64,000 bases of DNA from Phytophthora quininea (lineage: Eukaryota > Oomycota > Peronosporomycetes > Peronosporales > Peronosporaceae), in NCBI GenBank assembly GCA_011947345.1, contig JAAVTG010000699.1, positions 1 to 64,000 of the forward strand. The letters are read 5' to 3'. A program made the position numbers and the translations under genes. The notes under the pieces were generated by a model. That model ran no database searches and was not told the DNA's origin. It was given only the letters and a program-made list of their open reading frames with translations. Positions 42,984 through 53,043 of this stretch are shown piece after piece. How positions within the stretch are numbered: the stretch's first letter is position 1; each line of letters opens with the position of its first letter.

Positions 42984-45218
42984 ATGCGTGTGGTGTCGCT
43001 GTGCTTCGTCTGGGCAAGTTTGGTCGCTGCTCCAGCCAGCTCTGAAATACCAAGGGCTTGTGTTGGTGAGTACGCCAACTTTCCGTTCTGCAACACGACA
43101 CTTTCAACTGCCGATCGTGTCGACGACTTGCTGTCTCGAATTCCGCTGGAGATGAAGCCAACTCTACTCACGGCTCGTGCCAGTCCCCGTGGAAATATCA
43201 GCAGCATCGGTCTGCCCGAATACAATTGGGGCGCCAACTGCGTCCACGGTGTGCAGTCCACTTGCGGCACCAACTGCCCCACGTCCTTCCCGAACCCAGT
43301 CAACCTCGGCGCCATCTTCGACCCTCAAGTGGTGACCGACATGGCCCAAGTGGTCGGGTGGGAGCTGCGTGCCTTGTGGCTGGAAGGCGCTCGCGAGAAC
43401 TACGCCACGGGACCGCACCTCGGTCTCGACTGTTGGTCGCCGAATATCAACATCAACCGAGACCCTCGCTGGGGACGAAACATGGAGACGCCGTCCGAAG
43501 ACCCGCTCGTGAACAGCAAGTACGGGATCGCGTACACCAAGGGACTGCAAGAAGGAAAGGACAAACGGTATCTCCAGGCTGTGGTGACGCTCAAGCACTA
43601 CGTCGCGTATTCGTTCGATCGATACCAGGAGTCGACCGCATGCAGTTCGACGCCAAGGTGTCGCCGTACGACTTCGCAGACACGTACTTCCCAGCATTCC
43701 GAGCCTCGATCGTCGACGGCAAGGCCAAAGGCGTCATGTGCTCCTACAACAGCGTCAACGGCGTTCCGATGTGCTCCAACAACAAACTTGAGGTGGAGCT
43801 TCTGCGAGACTCGCTCGGCTTTGACGGCTACATCACGAGCGACTCAGGCGCCATTTGGGGGAACTATGCGCGGCACAAATACACGGCAACGGAATGCGAG
43901 GCAGCTCGGTTGGCCATTCTCGCGGGGACTGATATCAATAGCGGGGCGTCTTACGGGAAGTGTCTTCTATCGTTAGTGGAAACCAACCAGCTCAATGAGA
44001 GTGCACTCGACACCGCACTGCGGAACACCCTCAAGCTCCGCTTTGAGCTGGGCCTGTTCGACCCTATTACCGACCAACCGTATTGGAATGTGCCTCCAAG
44101 CGAAGTCGGCACGGCCTCGGCGAAGCAGTTGAGTTTAGACGCCACTCGCAAGTCGATGGTGCTGCTGCAAAACAACGGATCGGTACTGCCGCTGACTAAA
44201 GGAATCAAGTTAGCGGTGGTGGGCCCACATGCAAAATCTCAACGCGGGCTGTTGGGCAACTACCTCGGCCAGATGTGCCATGGCAACTACAACGAGACGG
44301 GATGCATCCAGACTCCATTGGAAGCGATCAACAACGCCAGTGGAATTTCCACCACTTTCTTCGCTGCAGGTTGTGATATCAAGGGAAACTCTACTGCCGG
44401 TTTCGATGAAGCGGTTGCCGCCCAAGCTGCTGATGCCGTGGTTCTGTTCCTCGGAATCGACATCACCATTGAGGAAGAAGTCGACGATCGCAACGACATC
44501 AACCTGCCGAGCATTCAGATGCAGCTACTGGAGCGTGTTCGGGCCGTGGGCAAGCCCACCATCGTGGTGCTGATCAACGGTGGCATTATAGCCGCCGAGG
44601 ACATCGTTCTCAAGACCGATGCGCTCGTGGAAGCCTTTTACCCTGGATTCTTCGGCGCGCAGGCGATGGCCGACGTCCTCTTTGGAGAATACAACCCCGG
44701 CGGCAAGCTCCCGGTCACGATGTACCGCTCCGACTACATCCACAGCGTCGATATGTCGAGTATGGACATGACCGTGCATCCTGGTCGTTCGTATCGGTAC
44801 TTCAAGGAGAGCCCGTGTTCCCGTTCGGGTGGGGTCTCAGCTACACGAATTTCACTCTTGCAGGGAGACGCAGAGCAAGATAACGGTGGACGCGAACGAG
44901 GCGACTATCTCGGTGACGGTATCGAACAAAGGCAAACTTGCGGGCGACGAAGTGGTGTTCGCGTACTTCAAGCCTGTGAGCACCAATGTCAAAGGACCAG
45001 CGACGTTGCTGAACAAGCAGCTCTTCGACTACCGCCGAGTGAGTCTGAAAGCCTCCGAGTCTATGCAGGTGACTTTCTCAGTCCAGCGCAGCACATTGGC
45101 TCTGGTCGACGAAGAAGGCAACCTGGTGAGCTACCCCGGGTCTTACGAAATCGAGGTGACCAACGGCGTGCACGAGCGTCTGCAGTTTACTGTGGATGTT
45201 GTCAACGATCAAAAGTGA
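42984..45218 (+). pseudogene. Glycoside hydrolase family 3 beta-xylosidase/glucosidase (left copy), three frameshifts
   Basis: A secreted GH3 enzyme of the plant BXL-like beta-xylosidase type that would cleave xylo- or gluco-oligosaccharides of plant cell walls. Signal peptide MRVVSLCFVWASLVAAPASS; N-terminal barrel with GLPEYNWGANCVHGV, SPNININRDPRWGRNMETPSEDP and LKHYVAYS; nucleophile region YITSDSGAIWG with the conserved SD; second domain with KSMVLLQNNGSVLPL and VDDRNDINLPSIQ; then a C-terminal fibronectin-III-like domain (ATISVTVSNKGKLAGDEVVF). Total about 745 residues, a full-length architecture. Single G losses at about 43629, 44807 and 44866 break the frame; the right copy has intact codons at all three. 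It could be intact if these are base-calling errors. Confidence 0.88.
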
Positions 45219-45384
45219 TTCGAGAACGAGTGCAGCCATTCTAGAGGCGACAACCAACTTCGTTGCGCATGGTCGAGCAAATAGAGTTGCTACTGACCGA
45301 TTATCTCAATCGAATGAAGATCTGACTAGCAAAAATGTCTGCGACGTGTGCAACTTCAACTATTTCTGTCTTTCCATTGTGCTG

Positions 45385-46542
45385 CTACTCACCAACGTCC
45401 TCAAGATAATCGTGCAGCATCTTGCGCTTGTCCTCTGGCAGTTCAGCGCTTAGTACTTCAAAGAAATACTTTGGAAACCCTCCCAGCGTCTTCACCACGT
45501 AATAGTCGTCTTGAACAAGGCCTTTGTTTTTGAGGATCACGTTCGCGACCAAGCGATACCCCAGCACTTTCATCTTGTAGTCGTCGGTCGGTACATCAGT
45601 CGCCAGCAATTCCGTGAGCAACCTCACGGCAGTCTGGTATCGCTCACAGAAAAATGCCTCCAAGGCTCTTTCCATAAGAGGTGGTTCGGCTGCAGAGATT
45701 ACCCACGTGCGACTCTCGTCCCATGAACAGTTGAAGGGACGAAACTTGCTTGTCCTCACATCGCGGCGGAACCGGCCGACGCCACGACTCGGTGACACCA
45801 AATAGGCGTTCTGGGTCTGACTGTAAATGTGGAACTCGTCCTCTCCAAGACTCACCAACTTCCACGCAGCTACCAAACCAGACAAATCTCTTTCGCGCCG
45901 GGTGAAGACGTAGTTCGTCGTGAAATCCTGGCTATTGTCTTTGACGTCGGAAGTGACCAGGTGCTCCTCTGCGAACTGGCTAATGATGGAGAAGGTCGCG
46001 CCTTGACGCACAAACCGCCACATCTCCTTTCTTTGGTCGGCTTCCCACTCTCCGTCCCAGCAGAACACCGATCGGTTAGTCGAGTTGTAGGCGAATCCAT
46101 CTCCTGCAGCATATAGTAAGTTGTCGTTCACGACCGAAGTTATCGTCACAGGAGCGCCACTGACAAGAGCTCGCTCTGTCCCACTTAGACTCTTGATCCA
46201 GCAAATCTCCGCCAGCATCAGCGTTTTCCCCTTCGCGAAGGCCAGGAAGTCAAACAGCAGAGGTGCCGAGTCGAACGTCAGCCAGTGCTGAGGGTACCGG
46301 AAGATGATCTCACAAATGCTTCTGAACAGCATGATGTTTGTCAACCCGGTCGTGAACAGACTTGGACAGGTCTGAGAATCCATTGCTTCCAGAGATAGAA
46401 GACGCTGCAGGTCGTCCTCCAAGCTGTCGGAAGTTTTCCAAAACACGTCGAAAGTGATGCCGTCTTGCATGGACAACTCTGCGTCCCGGAGAGCACGTAT
46501 CTGATGCAGCCAGTTGGGTGCGGTGGCTGTACTCGACTCCAT
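45385..46542 (-). CDS. Beta-trefoil-like oomycete protein, intact paralogue
   Basis: An intact 385-residue single-exon protein starting MESSTATAPNW at the ATG at 46542. A helical N-terminal part (residues 1-100) includes LQRLLSLEAMDSQ. GKTLMLAEICWIKS is a family signature shared with all paralogues. The middle part has three similar units ending in W (NLLYAAGDGFAYNSTNRSVF then EMWRF; EEHLVTSDVKDNSQ then AAWKLV; NAYLVSPSRGVGRFRRD then RTWVI), consistent with a beta-trefoil. The C-terminal helices start AFFCERYQTAVRLLTELL and end FPKYFFEVLSAELPEDK. No signal peptide, so probably cytosolic. Function unknown. It provides the correct frame across the site where both other copies are frameshifted. 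Confidence 0.7.
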   Translation of the reverse strand: MESSTATAPNWLHQIRALRDAELSMQDGITFDVFWKTSDSLEDDLQRLLSLEAMDSQTCPSLFTTGLTNIMLFRSICEIIFRYPQHWLTFDSAPLLFDFLAFAKGKTLMLAEICWIKSLSGTERALVSGAPVTITSVVNDNLLYAAGDGFAYNSTNRSVFCWDGEWEADQRKEMWRFVRQGATFSIISQFAEEHLVTSDVKDNSQDFTTNYVFTRRERDLSGLVAAWKLVSLGEDEFHIYSQTQNAYLVSPSRGVGRFRRDVRTSKFRPFNCSWDESRTWVISAAEPPLMERALEAFFCERYQTAVRLLTELLATDVPTDDYKMKVLGYRLVANVILKNKGLVQDDYYVVKTLGGFPKYFFEVLSAELPEDKRKMLHDYLEDVGE

Positions 46543-47362
46543 CTCTCGCCTACGAAGGGAATCGTGAAATGAATTTCTGCTTCGTAGTATCGGCAATCAC
46601 AACCTGTCATGTCAAAAGTTCTCTCAGCTTGGCTGAGAGCACAGCAGGGTTTTTGCGGTTGAAGTTGCGCTTTTCTGAATTTTCCAATTTTGGCAGTCTC
46701 TTCTGACACCTCTCCAGCGTTTCGAGCTCGCCTTGACTTGCTTTAACTATCCACTTGCTCTGCTACGGGACACTGTCCGGACATCACTGTGCGTACCGAG
46801 TTGACTTTTAGACAGTCCCGGTCGTATTCAACTACCTGAACCTCGGCCGGGAACTACGGTACTTCACTCGCGCTCGAAAAGTGAAACGCGGTCCGCCGCT
46901 TCGTATACCTATGTAGCCTCGGCTTAACTTGAGCGAACCACTACTGCGCTCAACCTGTACGCACTCGAGCCAACCAGAGCGCTTCATTTGCCCCGTGGAT
47001 AAAAGCTCGACATTTGGGTGCATCGGCGTACACATTAGAAATATTTAGAAATAGAGCAGAAACAGAGGTGTGGCACGAAGTGGCGCACTTCTGGCGTGGG
47101 CAACGAAGAAGAATGTGCTGCGATCTGCATAGCTGTGCGCTAGCAGGCGACACCTAATGGCGCTGTAGGCGCCTACATTGAGCGCTGAGAGCCAAGACGT
47201 AGTTGGCGCGACCTGGTCAAGCGTGGAGGTAGGAGGAATGAGGATATGCAGAAGAGGATAGATCACAAATGACTAATGGGTGACCAACTCGTGCGTGTAT
47301 TGATTTGTTAGAAATGGCAGGGCTACACTGTCGCTACCTACCAAGGCAATCGCTTGTTGCTG
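46543..47362. other. Gene-free stretch between trefoil paralogue and SET gene
   Basis: No convincing coding frame. A perfect 8-bp stem (CTCTCAGC, loop TTG, GCTGAGAG) lies at 46621-46639, just upstream of the trefoil-family gene. The rest shows nothing recognisable. Confidence 0.5.
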
Positions 47363-48076
47363 TTAAGCCGCATTGGAGACACAATCTGCAAAACCGCAAA
47401 CGCACTGGAACATCAGTTCGTGCTGGCGCCGGTAGTCGAAGGTGAGCTCTTGAAGAGGAGGAATGTCCCGAGCTGCGAAGATGCCGAGGCGTGTGGTATT
47501 CGTCCAAGTGAACTCGTACAATCTGCAGTTTGGATGACACGAGTGATTGAGGAACCTGCTCTTGTTCCCGCAACGCAGTGCGTCGATGTAAATGTTGGCG
47601 CTTCCTCCTCCCCACAGCGCTTTTGTTTTCATCTGGACCTGATAGCGCCTATCGGGCCGTGCGACAGCATCTTGTTCGTACAGTACCTCACCGACATACT
47701 CAACAACGAAGGCATTCTTGGGAATTAAAGTGTAGCAGACTGCCCCAAGTCCGACTCGAGTTTCGGTCAGCTCAAGCTGGTATCGAGGAGAGAACCGATT
47801 CCCGCAGCCGTCTCCATTCTGGCAGTTTGTGTCATCACAAACGATGGAAGTGGCAACATTGAGGCATGAACTCGATAGCTTGGTGCCATCGTCAGCCACA
47901 CACAAAGTTTCACACTCGCAGTCGTCTTCATCTGTTCCATCCAACGTGTTCACAACTGGATACGGTCGTGATATAGAGAACAAGTTGGCGTCAATTTGAG
48001 GAATGTGGAGTGGAAACTCGATTGGAACAACGAAGTCATAATCGCCACCAACTGGTGGCATATCTTGTGGCGGCAT
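47363..48076 (-). CDS. SET-domain lysine methyltransferase
   Basis: A 237-residue protein starting MPPQDMPPVGGDYDF at the first ATG in frame. A cysteine-rich pre-SET/AWS-like region (CECETLC, CLNVATSIVC, CQNGDGCGNRF) is followed by a SET domain with GLGAVCYTLIPKNAFVVEYVGE, the S-adenosylmethionine/substrate motif SRFLNHSCHPNC, and LGIFAARDIPPLQELTFDYR, then a post-SET-like CVCGFADC. All key residues (NHSCxPN, the final Y of FDY) are present, so it should be catalytically competent. SET proteins methylate histone lysines in the nucleus using SAM; the AWS arrangement resembles SET2/ASH1-type enzymes, but specificity cannot be assigned. It is divergent from a decayed PIF1 helicase, about 230 bp away, which may mean the pair travelled together. 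Confidence 0.85.
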   Translation of the reverse strand: MPPQDMPPVGGDYDFVVPIEFPLHIPQIDANLFSISRPYPVVNTLDGTDEDDCECETLCVADDGTKLSSSCLNVATSIVCDDTNCQNGDGCGNRFSPRYQLELTETRVGLGAVCYTLIPKNAFVVEYVGEVLYEQDAVARPDRRYQVQMKTKALWGGGSANIYIDALRCGNKSRFLNHSCHPNCRLYEFTWTNTTRLGIFAARDIPPLQELTFDYRRQHELMFQCVCGFADCVSNAA

Positions 48077-48303
48077 GGGTGGAGTTGAGCTTGGCACTGG
48101 AGGGTTTGTCGGAGTGTTTTCCAGGCTAGAGTGTAAATGCCGAGATCGCGGGGTTTGGAATATGCTGCTTCAAGCCTGTTGGGCAGCTGATTGTTTTTCA
48201 CTACTGTATATATTCATGGCGGCACTTGGGCATTTCTTGGAACTGTGTTGAAGGTTGATGCTTGAGAAGGGTAAATTGCCGATGGCGTGGTTGACAAAGA
48301 ATA

Positions 48304-49990
48304 ACTGGAGGAAGGGCTTTTGCCTCTGTTGAGTTTGCCGTTCAAGATGAAGTTCATGCCGTGTTTAGTGCCGTTGAATGGTTCGTCTGCCTGGACCCAG
48401 AAGGTGGTGCGTTACATGCGTTCGTGTTGAAGTTAGGCGTCTCTTCGCTGCATTCGCGCGAAGTCCGGGTGCGGCTTTACAGATTCATTCGCAAAGTCGA
48501 GCTGACGCCGACAACCTTGGAACAAATTCGAGCCGAGTTGGAGGCTCAACAAGAGGAGGCCGCACGTCCCGCTTTCCGAGATGTGGGCGCTATTCGCTCA
48601 TTTGTTGTTGTGAACAAGCCGCCGCCGACCGAGAACATATCGCTGGAGATGTGCGTGCTGAAGATTGAAGAGCGAGAAAAGTGCTGGTATATGGAGCTGA
48701 TTGATCGGGCGCTAGAACGACAGTTCGACCAGATGTACGCTGTTTATCACGCGCTCGACTCTCGCGCCGCGCCAAGTACATATTCCAGCTTTCGCTGTGG
48801 AAGAACGGGGACCGACAATTCAACGATTCCAAACCCTCTTGTGGGAGGTAACCAGTGTACGTAGCTTTCTTCTAACTACTGCTAGACGTACTAATTTCTC
48901 ATGTCTCACTAGGCTTTGAGGATCCCCCAACGCTAGCCAGATGCGCCACGCAGGATTCGCGTTGTATTTTGCCATCAACTTTGTCGTGTTTTTGACGGAG
49001 AACATGAGAGCGAGATTTGATGCGGAGTACATGCGAGTACTTGACGGCATTCGATGGGGCCGTACTTCAGCTGAGCATGTAGAGCTTCTGAACACAAGAG
49101 TGCATGCCAAAATGGCACATCAAGACATGAACGACGACGTCTTCTTTCGTCCTGTTGTCGTGTACTAATACAATTCGGTGTGCCATCAACAACAGCATCA
49201 CTTTTCGTATTGCCCAAGATCAACGCATCCCCTTGTTTGAAGCTCGCGCCATACCAAGTACACGATCACAACACATTTTTGACAATATCGTCCATCAAAA
49301 CGATAACCTCACTGGTCGCATTCCTATGCGATTGCTGTTCTACGTGGGCATGCCTGTCATGCTAACGAGGAAGCACCCACACCTTCTCGAAGCGAACACT
49401 ATTCCTAACGGTGTACTTGGAACCATTGTTGGCACTCATCCACCGATCCAGCTACTCAACAAAACCACTTACACAGTAGATGATGTCAACGTGCACCAGT
49501 TGGAACGTCAGCCAGATTTGTTGCTTATCAAACTTCATGGATGTCATCGTACGCTGATAAATGGATTTCCCAATGGTGCTGTCGGACTACCCCTTTACAT
49601 GTGAGTGTTAATCTCAAGGAAATTCCGAATTTGGCAGCATCTTCAATCACGGTAGATCAATTTGCAGCTGTTCCCGCTTTCGCCTGTACTACGGAGAAAC
49701 TACAAGGGCAAACGTGTCACCAAGGAATCGTAGTCACTCCACTAGATCGCCGACAGAACGGAGTACCTCATCAAACGCTTTATGTGGTATTATCAAGAGC
49801 CGTCAGTTTGTTGGGACTCACACTGACCGAGCCCATAACACGTGAATATCTGGCGAAGTTCACTCCTACCCCATCGACCGTCAAGGAAATACAGCGCCTT
49901 ATCAGTGTTATCGTCCTGCCACCGTATGCAACTCATGAAAACGAAATTGCATTCGAAGAGTGGAAGAGCAGGCAACGGGTCCCCGACTAG
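48304..49990 (+). pseudogene. PIF1-like helicase, C-terminal part, degenerate
   Basis: Plus-strand frames: 48361-48864 (AVEWFVCLDPEGGALHAF, non-motif N-terminal part), then in another frame 48941-49168 (VVFLTENMRARFDAEYMRVL, SAEHVELLNTRVHAK), 49155-49604 (VGMPVMLTRKHPHLLEANTIPNG), and 49541-49990 with FACTTEKLQGQTCHQGIVV and HQTLYVVLSRAVSLLGLTL. The last two are helicase motifs of SF1B PIF1-type proteins. The ATPase Walker A/B part is absent, and frameshifts near 48870, 49170 and 49600 kill it. It differs from the Helitron helicase at 21-22 kb. Such helicases occur in Helitrons and other large elements; which one this came from is unclear. Confidence 0.75.
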
Positions 49991-50153
49991 GACTATCGTC
50001 CCGTGGGTTGCTACCAAAACTACCAAGCTGAGAGACCTCGTGCACGAAGCGAGCTCGAAAGAGCTCTCGAGCGCGCTACAGTGAAAGACAGCAACATTCA
50101 TCGACGTAGCCATCTTCAACTTGTACCCATCAGTCATTTTGCAGCGTATCCTG

Positions 50154-51405
50154 ATGCTCGCCGAGGTTACGGCCGTCGATGTGGACGCCGGCGGCTCTGC
50201 GTCGCTGCCGCTGTTCGTTCGTTGCCATCGACAGACTTCCGCAACTTCTGCATCGTCTCGCGCTGCCGCAGACACCTTGCGAGTGGCGCTGCTGGACGCG
50301 CAGACGCTGTACGAAGCTGCCGTGTCGGGGGTACACAAACCACGAGCGCTGGATTGCACGGGGTACAATACGTCACCTCGGTGGAGAAGGCCCTGAGTCC
50401 GCTGTTACAGAGCCAACAGCCTCGATTCCAGTTTAAATGGGATCGTGTCAAGATGACGTTGACACTCATGGAGACTGCCGAGTTCGCCATGAAGTACACG
50501 GCCATCAAATTCAAAAGAGTGGAAGAGGAAACCAAATGGAGAGAAATGCTGCATTCTGTAGCGACTGAGGAGCTGGGAAGCCAAGAGAAATTACTGAAAC
50601 AGCAGGAGAAGACTGCACAATTAGAAAATTTGGTGCAGAAGAAAGATGAGCTGCTAGAGAGGGCTCTGAAGGCCAAACAGAGTGTAGAAGATAAATTATT
50701 TGCAGGGTTCTGCGCTGTGCTGAACGCCAAGAAGGACGAGATCCAGAGGCTGAAGAACGTATTGGCAGTGGCGGAAGCTAGAGCAGACCAGGCTATGGAA
50801 GGGAGGAGTGTGGAGACTGCCGTGAAGAGGAAGAGGCCACCAGTGCAGAGGGCGAGAAAGGCGACAGGTGCCAAGCTGAAGAAGAAGAAAGTGGGGAGGA
50901 CGAGGACGAAGATATGAGTGACGACGCATCAGACAAGCAACAGAGTGCTGGAGAGAGCTCGAGTGACGAGATGGAGAATATGAACACGGATGAAGGAAGA
51001 GAGCGGAAGCGCAAGCGAGACGCCGTCAAGGCCTACAGTCAACTGCCAGCCGATTTACGACGCGGCTCGCAGAAAATCTGCTCTGCCGAGGAGATGTTGT
51101 CGAATTTGGACGATGTTATGAACGACGAAGTGGAGGCGGACGAGGCGCAGCTGCATGGGAACGAGAAGGCCGAGGTCAAGAAGGAGCCAAAGGCGTCACC
51201 GCGACCAACGCGTTCGTCTCGGTTAAGATCACGGTCGACAACGCCATCCCAATCGCAGACTGAGGCAACTGCAATGGAAATCGAACCAACTAAGCCAGAA
51301 GCAGCCTCTCCACCGAATTTAAAGTCATCCAGGAAGACTCTGCCAGCGTCGCCAGCGAAGAGCATGGACTCGGAAGAAGAGGATATTCTCGACATGCTTT
51401 CTTAA
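50154..51405 (+). pseudogene. XRCC4: XRCC4 (right copy), single-base frameshift
   Basis: The same organisation as the left copy: exon 1 50154-50330, 59-nt intron 50331-50389 (GTACAC...GAGAAG), exon 2 50390-51405. The first methionine is in MLAEVTAVDVDAGG. One G is missing from the run in GTGGGGAGGACG at about 50895 (the left copy has five G), so translation would end at 50917 after the basic cluster, and the acidic tail reads in a separate frame (50914-51405). If the base was miscalled, this is a second intact XRCC4. If real, the head, ligase-IV-binding stalk and NLS would still be made as a truncated protein. Substitutions relative to the left copy are few (for example QRILM versus QRTLM). 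Confidence 0.7.
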
Positions 51406-51431
51406 TCTCTTTGCGTCGACTTTTCTTCTAG

Positions 51432-52777
51432 GGCGTTAGGGTACCCAACCAACAAGCTAGTCACTCTGCTCGACAATCAATGGACGCATCTCCACGGTCT
51501 GCCTTCTCTCACAGGCGTGTATGAGAGAGGTGTTGCTCAAGACGAGTTGATCAGTGCAGTGTCGAATTTACCGTCGAAAACGCACTGCCAAGAAGCCATG
51601 GAACCCGACGACAGCAACGCCATCCGCTGGATTGGTACCCAGCTAGGAGTACGTGGCCGTGACCGCTGCGACGAAGCTCTCACTTGCTTTCTTGGGATGC
51701 GCGATGTCGAGTATCGGGGCGACACGCTCCTGAAGACACTACTTTCGACGAACCGAGTGCAGCTTCTGGCTTTCCAAGACGCCGTCCTGTACTTCTTGTC
51801 TCTCCTGCCACACAGCGAGTGGACGCTTGTCGGCTGTCGCTTTCTGCTTGACGTCGGCGGTCGGTGGAGTGCTGTCGCGGTGGCCTCGCTGCTGCATCGA
51901 GTGATGTCCCAGGCTCGTGGCCGGACGTTGCTGCTCGCTGAAATCTGCCGGATCCGCAACGTGCCTCCTTCTGTACGAGCTCTAGCCAGCAACGCCCCCG
52001 TCACAATCTCGTCGACAGTCAACAACAACATGTTATTCGCAGCGGAAGACTACTTCCTGTTCGACGAGACTCGCCGTTGCGTCTTCTGCTGGGTGGATGA
52101 GTGGGAGGCGGACAAGAACAAGGAGGTCTGGCGGTTCGTGCCGTCGAGTCCGAGCTGCTCGGAGTTTTTCATCCTGAGCGTGTACTCGCACGAATATCTC
52201 TACGCTTCGGAGATCACCGCCGAAGAAGACACGTCTGGGTACGGAGAGAAGCGCGTTTTCACGTGGCACAGTGGCGAGCTCCCTGGTGGGCGAGGTTTGT
52301 GGCGCCTGATCCCCGCCGACAACGCATTTGCCATTTTCTGCCCAGACCAAGACGTCTATTTGATCTCACCGATGGGGCCTGGCTCCGCTTTCCGTCGAGC
52401 TGTTTTGACAAGCAGCTACCGTCCACTTGACCAGGCGTGGAGCGAATGCCACAAGTGGAGCATCAACCCGGCGTCGCCGTCGTTGATGGAGCGAGGCATG
52501 GACGCGTTTTTAGTCAGGCCTTTCAGACGGCGGTGGAGTTGTTCACTGCTCTTTGGAGACGGAGAAGCCGTCGCTGGCGGCGAGTGTCAAGGTGTATTGG
52601 TACCGCATGGTAGCCCACTTGCGACTGCAAAACAAAGAGCTGTTCCGCGCGGATGCCGACAAAATCGACCAGTTGGGTGGCTGTCCGAAGTACTTTTTGG
52701 ACGAGACGGCTGCGGCGCTGGGAGGGCTCAACGTGGCTGAGGTCAGCGGCCTCGCGCATTTCCTGCAGTTCCACTGA
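51432..52777 (+). pseudogene. Beta-trefoil-like oomycete protein, frameshifted (right copy)
   Basis: A near-identical inverted copy of 37551-38897. The frame is open from the acceptor-like TTTTCTTCTAG (51421-51431), continues in the same frame as the XRCC4 stop upstream, and has no ATG before MEPDDSNAIRWIG. The three W-ended units are present (EVWRF, GLWRL, HKWSI). The frame changes at GACGCGTTTTTAGTCAGG (about 52510), exactly as in the left copy, then runs as ETEKPSLAASVKVYWYRMV to the stop at 52777. Confidence 0.6.
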
Positions 52778-53043
52778 GTTATCGTCAAAGCTATAATGGC
52801 GTGTGTGAAGAACAGTGGAGCATACGAAGCTTGGACGCATGGACTGTTTGGATAAATATTACTCCCGGAATGGAAAAGTTGTTGTCACTGTCGACGTTGT
52901 GCCGTCAACTCATCTCTTCACGACTCACTTTACACTACTACAATATCTCCCAAAGCTAAGTTTGATGGGGAAGTACGATTGCACGAAGAAAGGATTTTTG
53001 ACATATAAGCTCTATTTTCTCTGCTACGCGCGAAATACTACCT

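Larger units (their letters stand above)
50081..52905. repeat. Right arm of 2.8-kb inverted duplication (XRCC4 + trefoil gene)
   Basis: Reverse complement of 37418-40250 with only scattered substitutions and a few single-base indels. Confidence 0.9.

Noticed and set aside
43226..45244. 672-residue ORF through the GH3 gene
   Set aside because: Only its central portion is the GH3 frame. The Arg-rich N-terminal and C-terminal parts are off-frame extensions created by frameshifts.
37418..52905. Whole region as one large palindrome
   Set aside because: The arms are not in mirrored order (GH3 is on the wrong side in the right set), so a single palindromic duplication does not fit.
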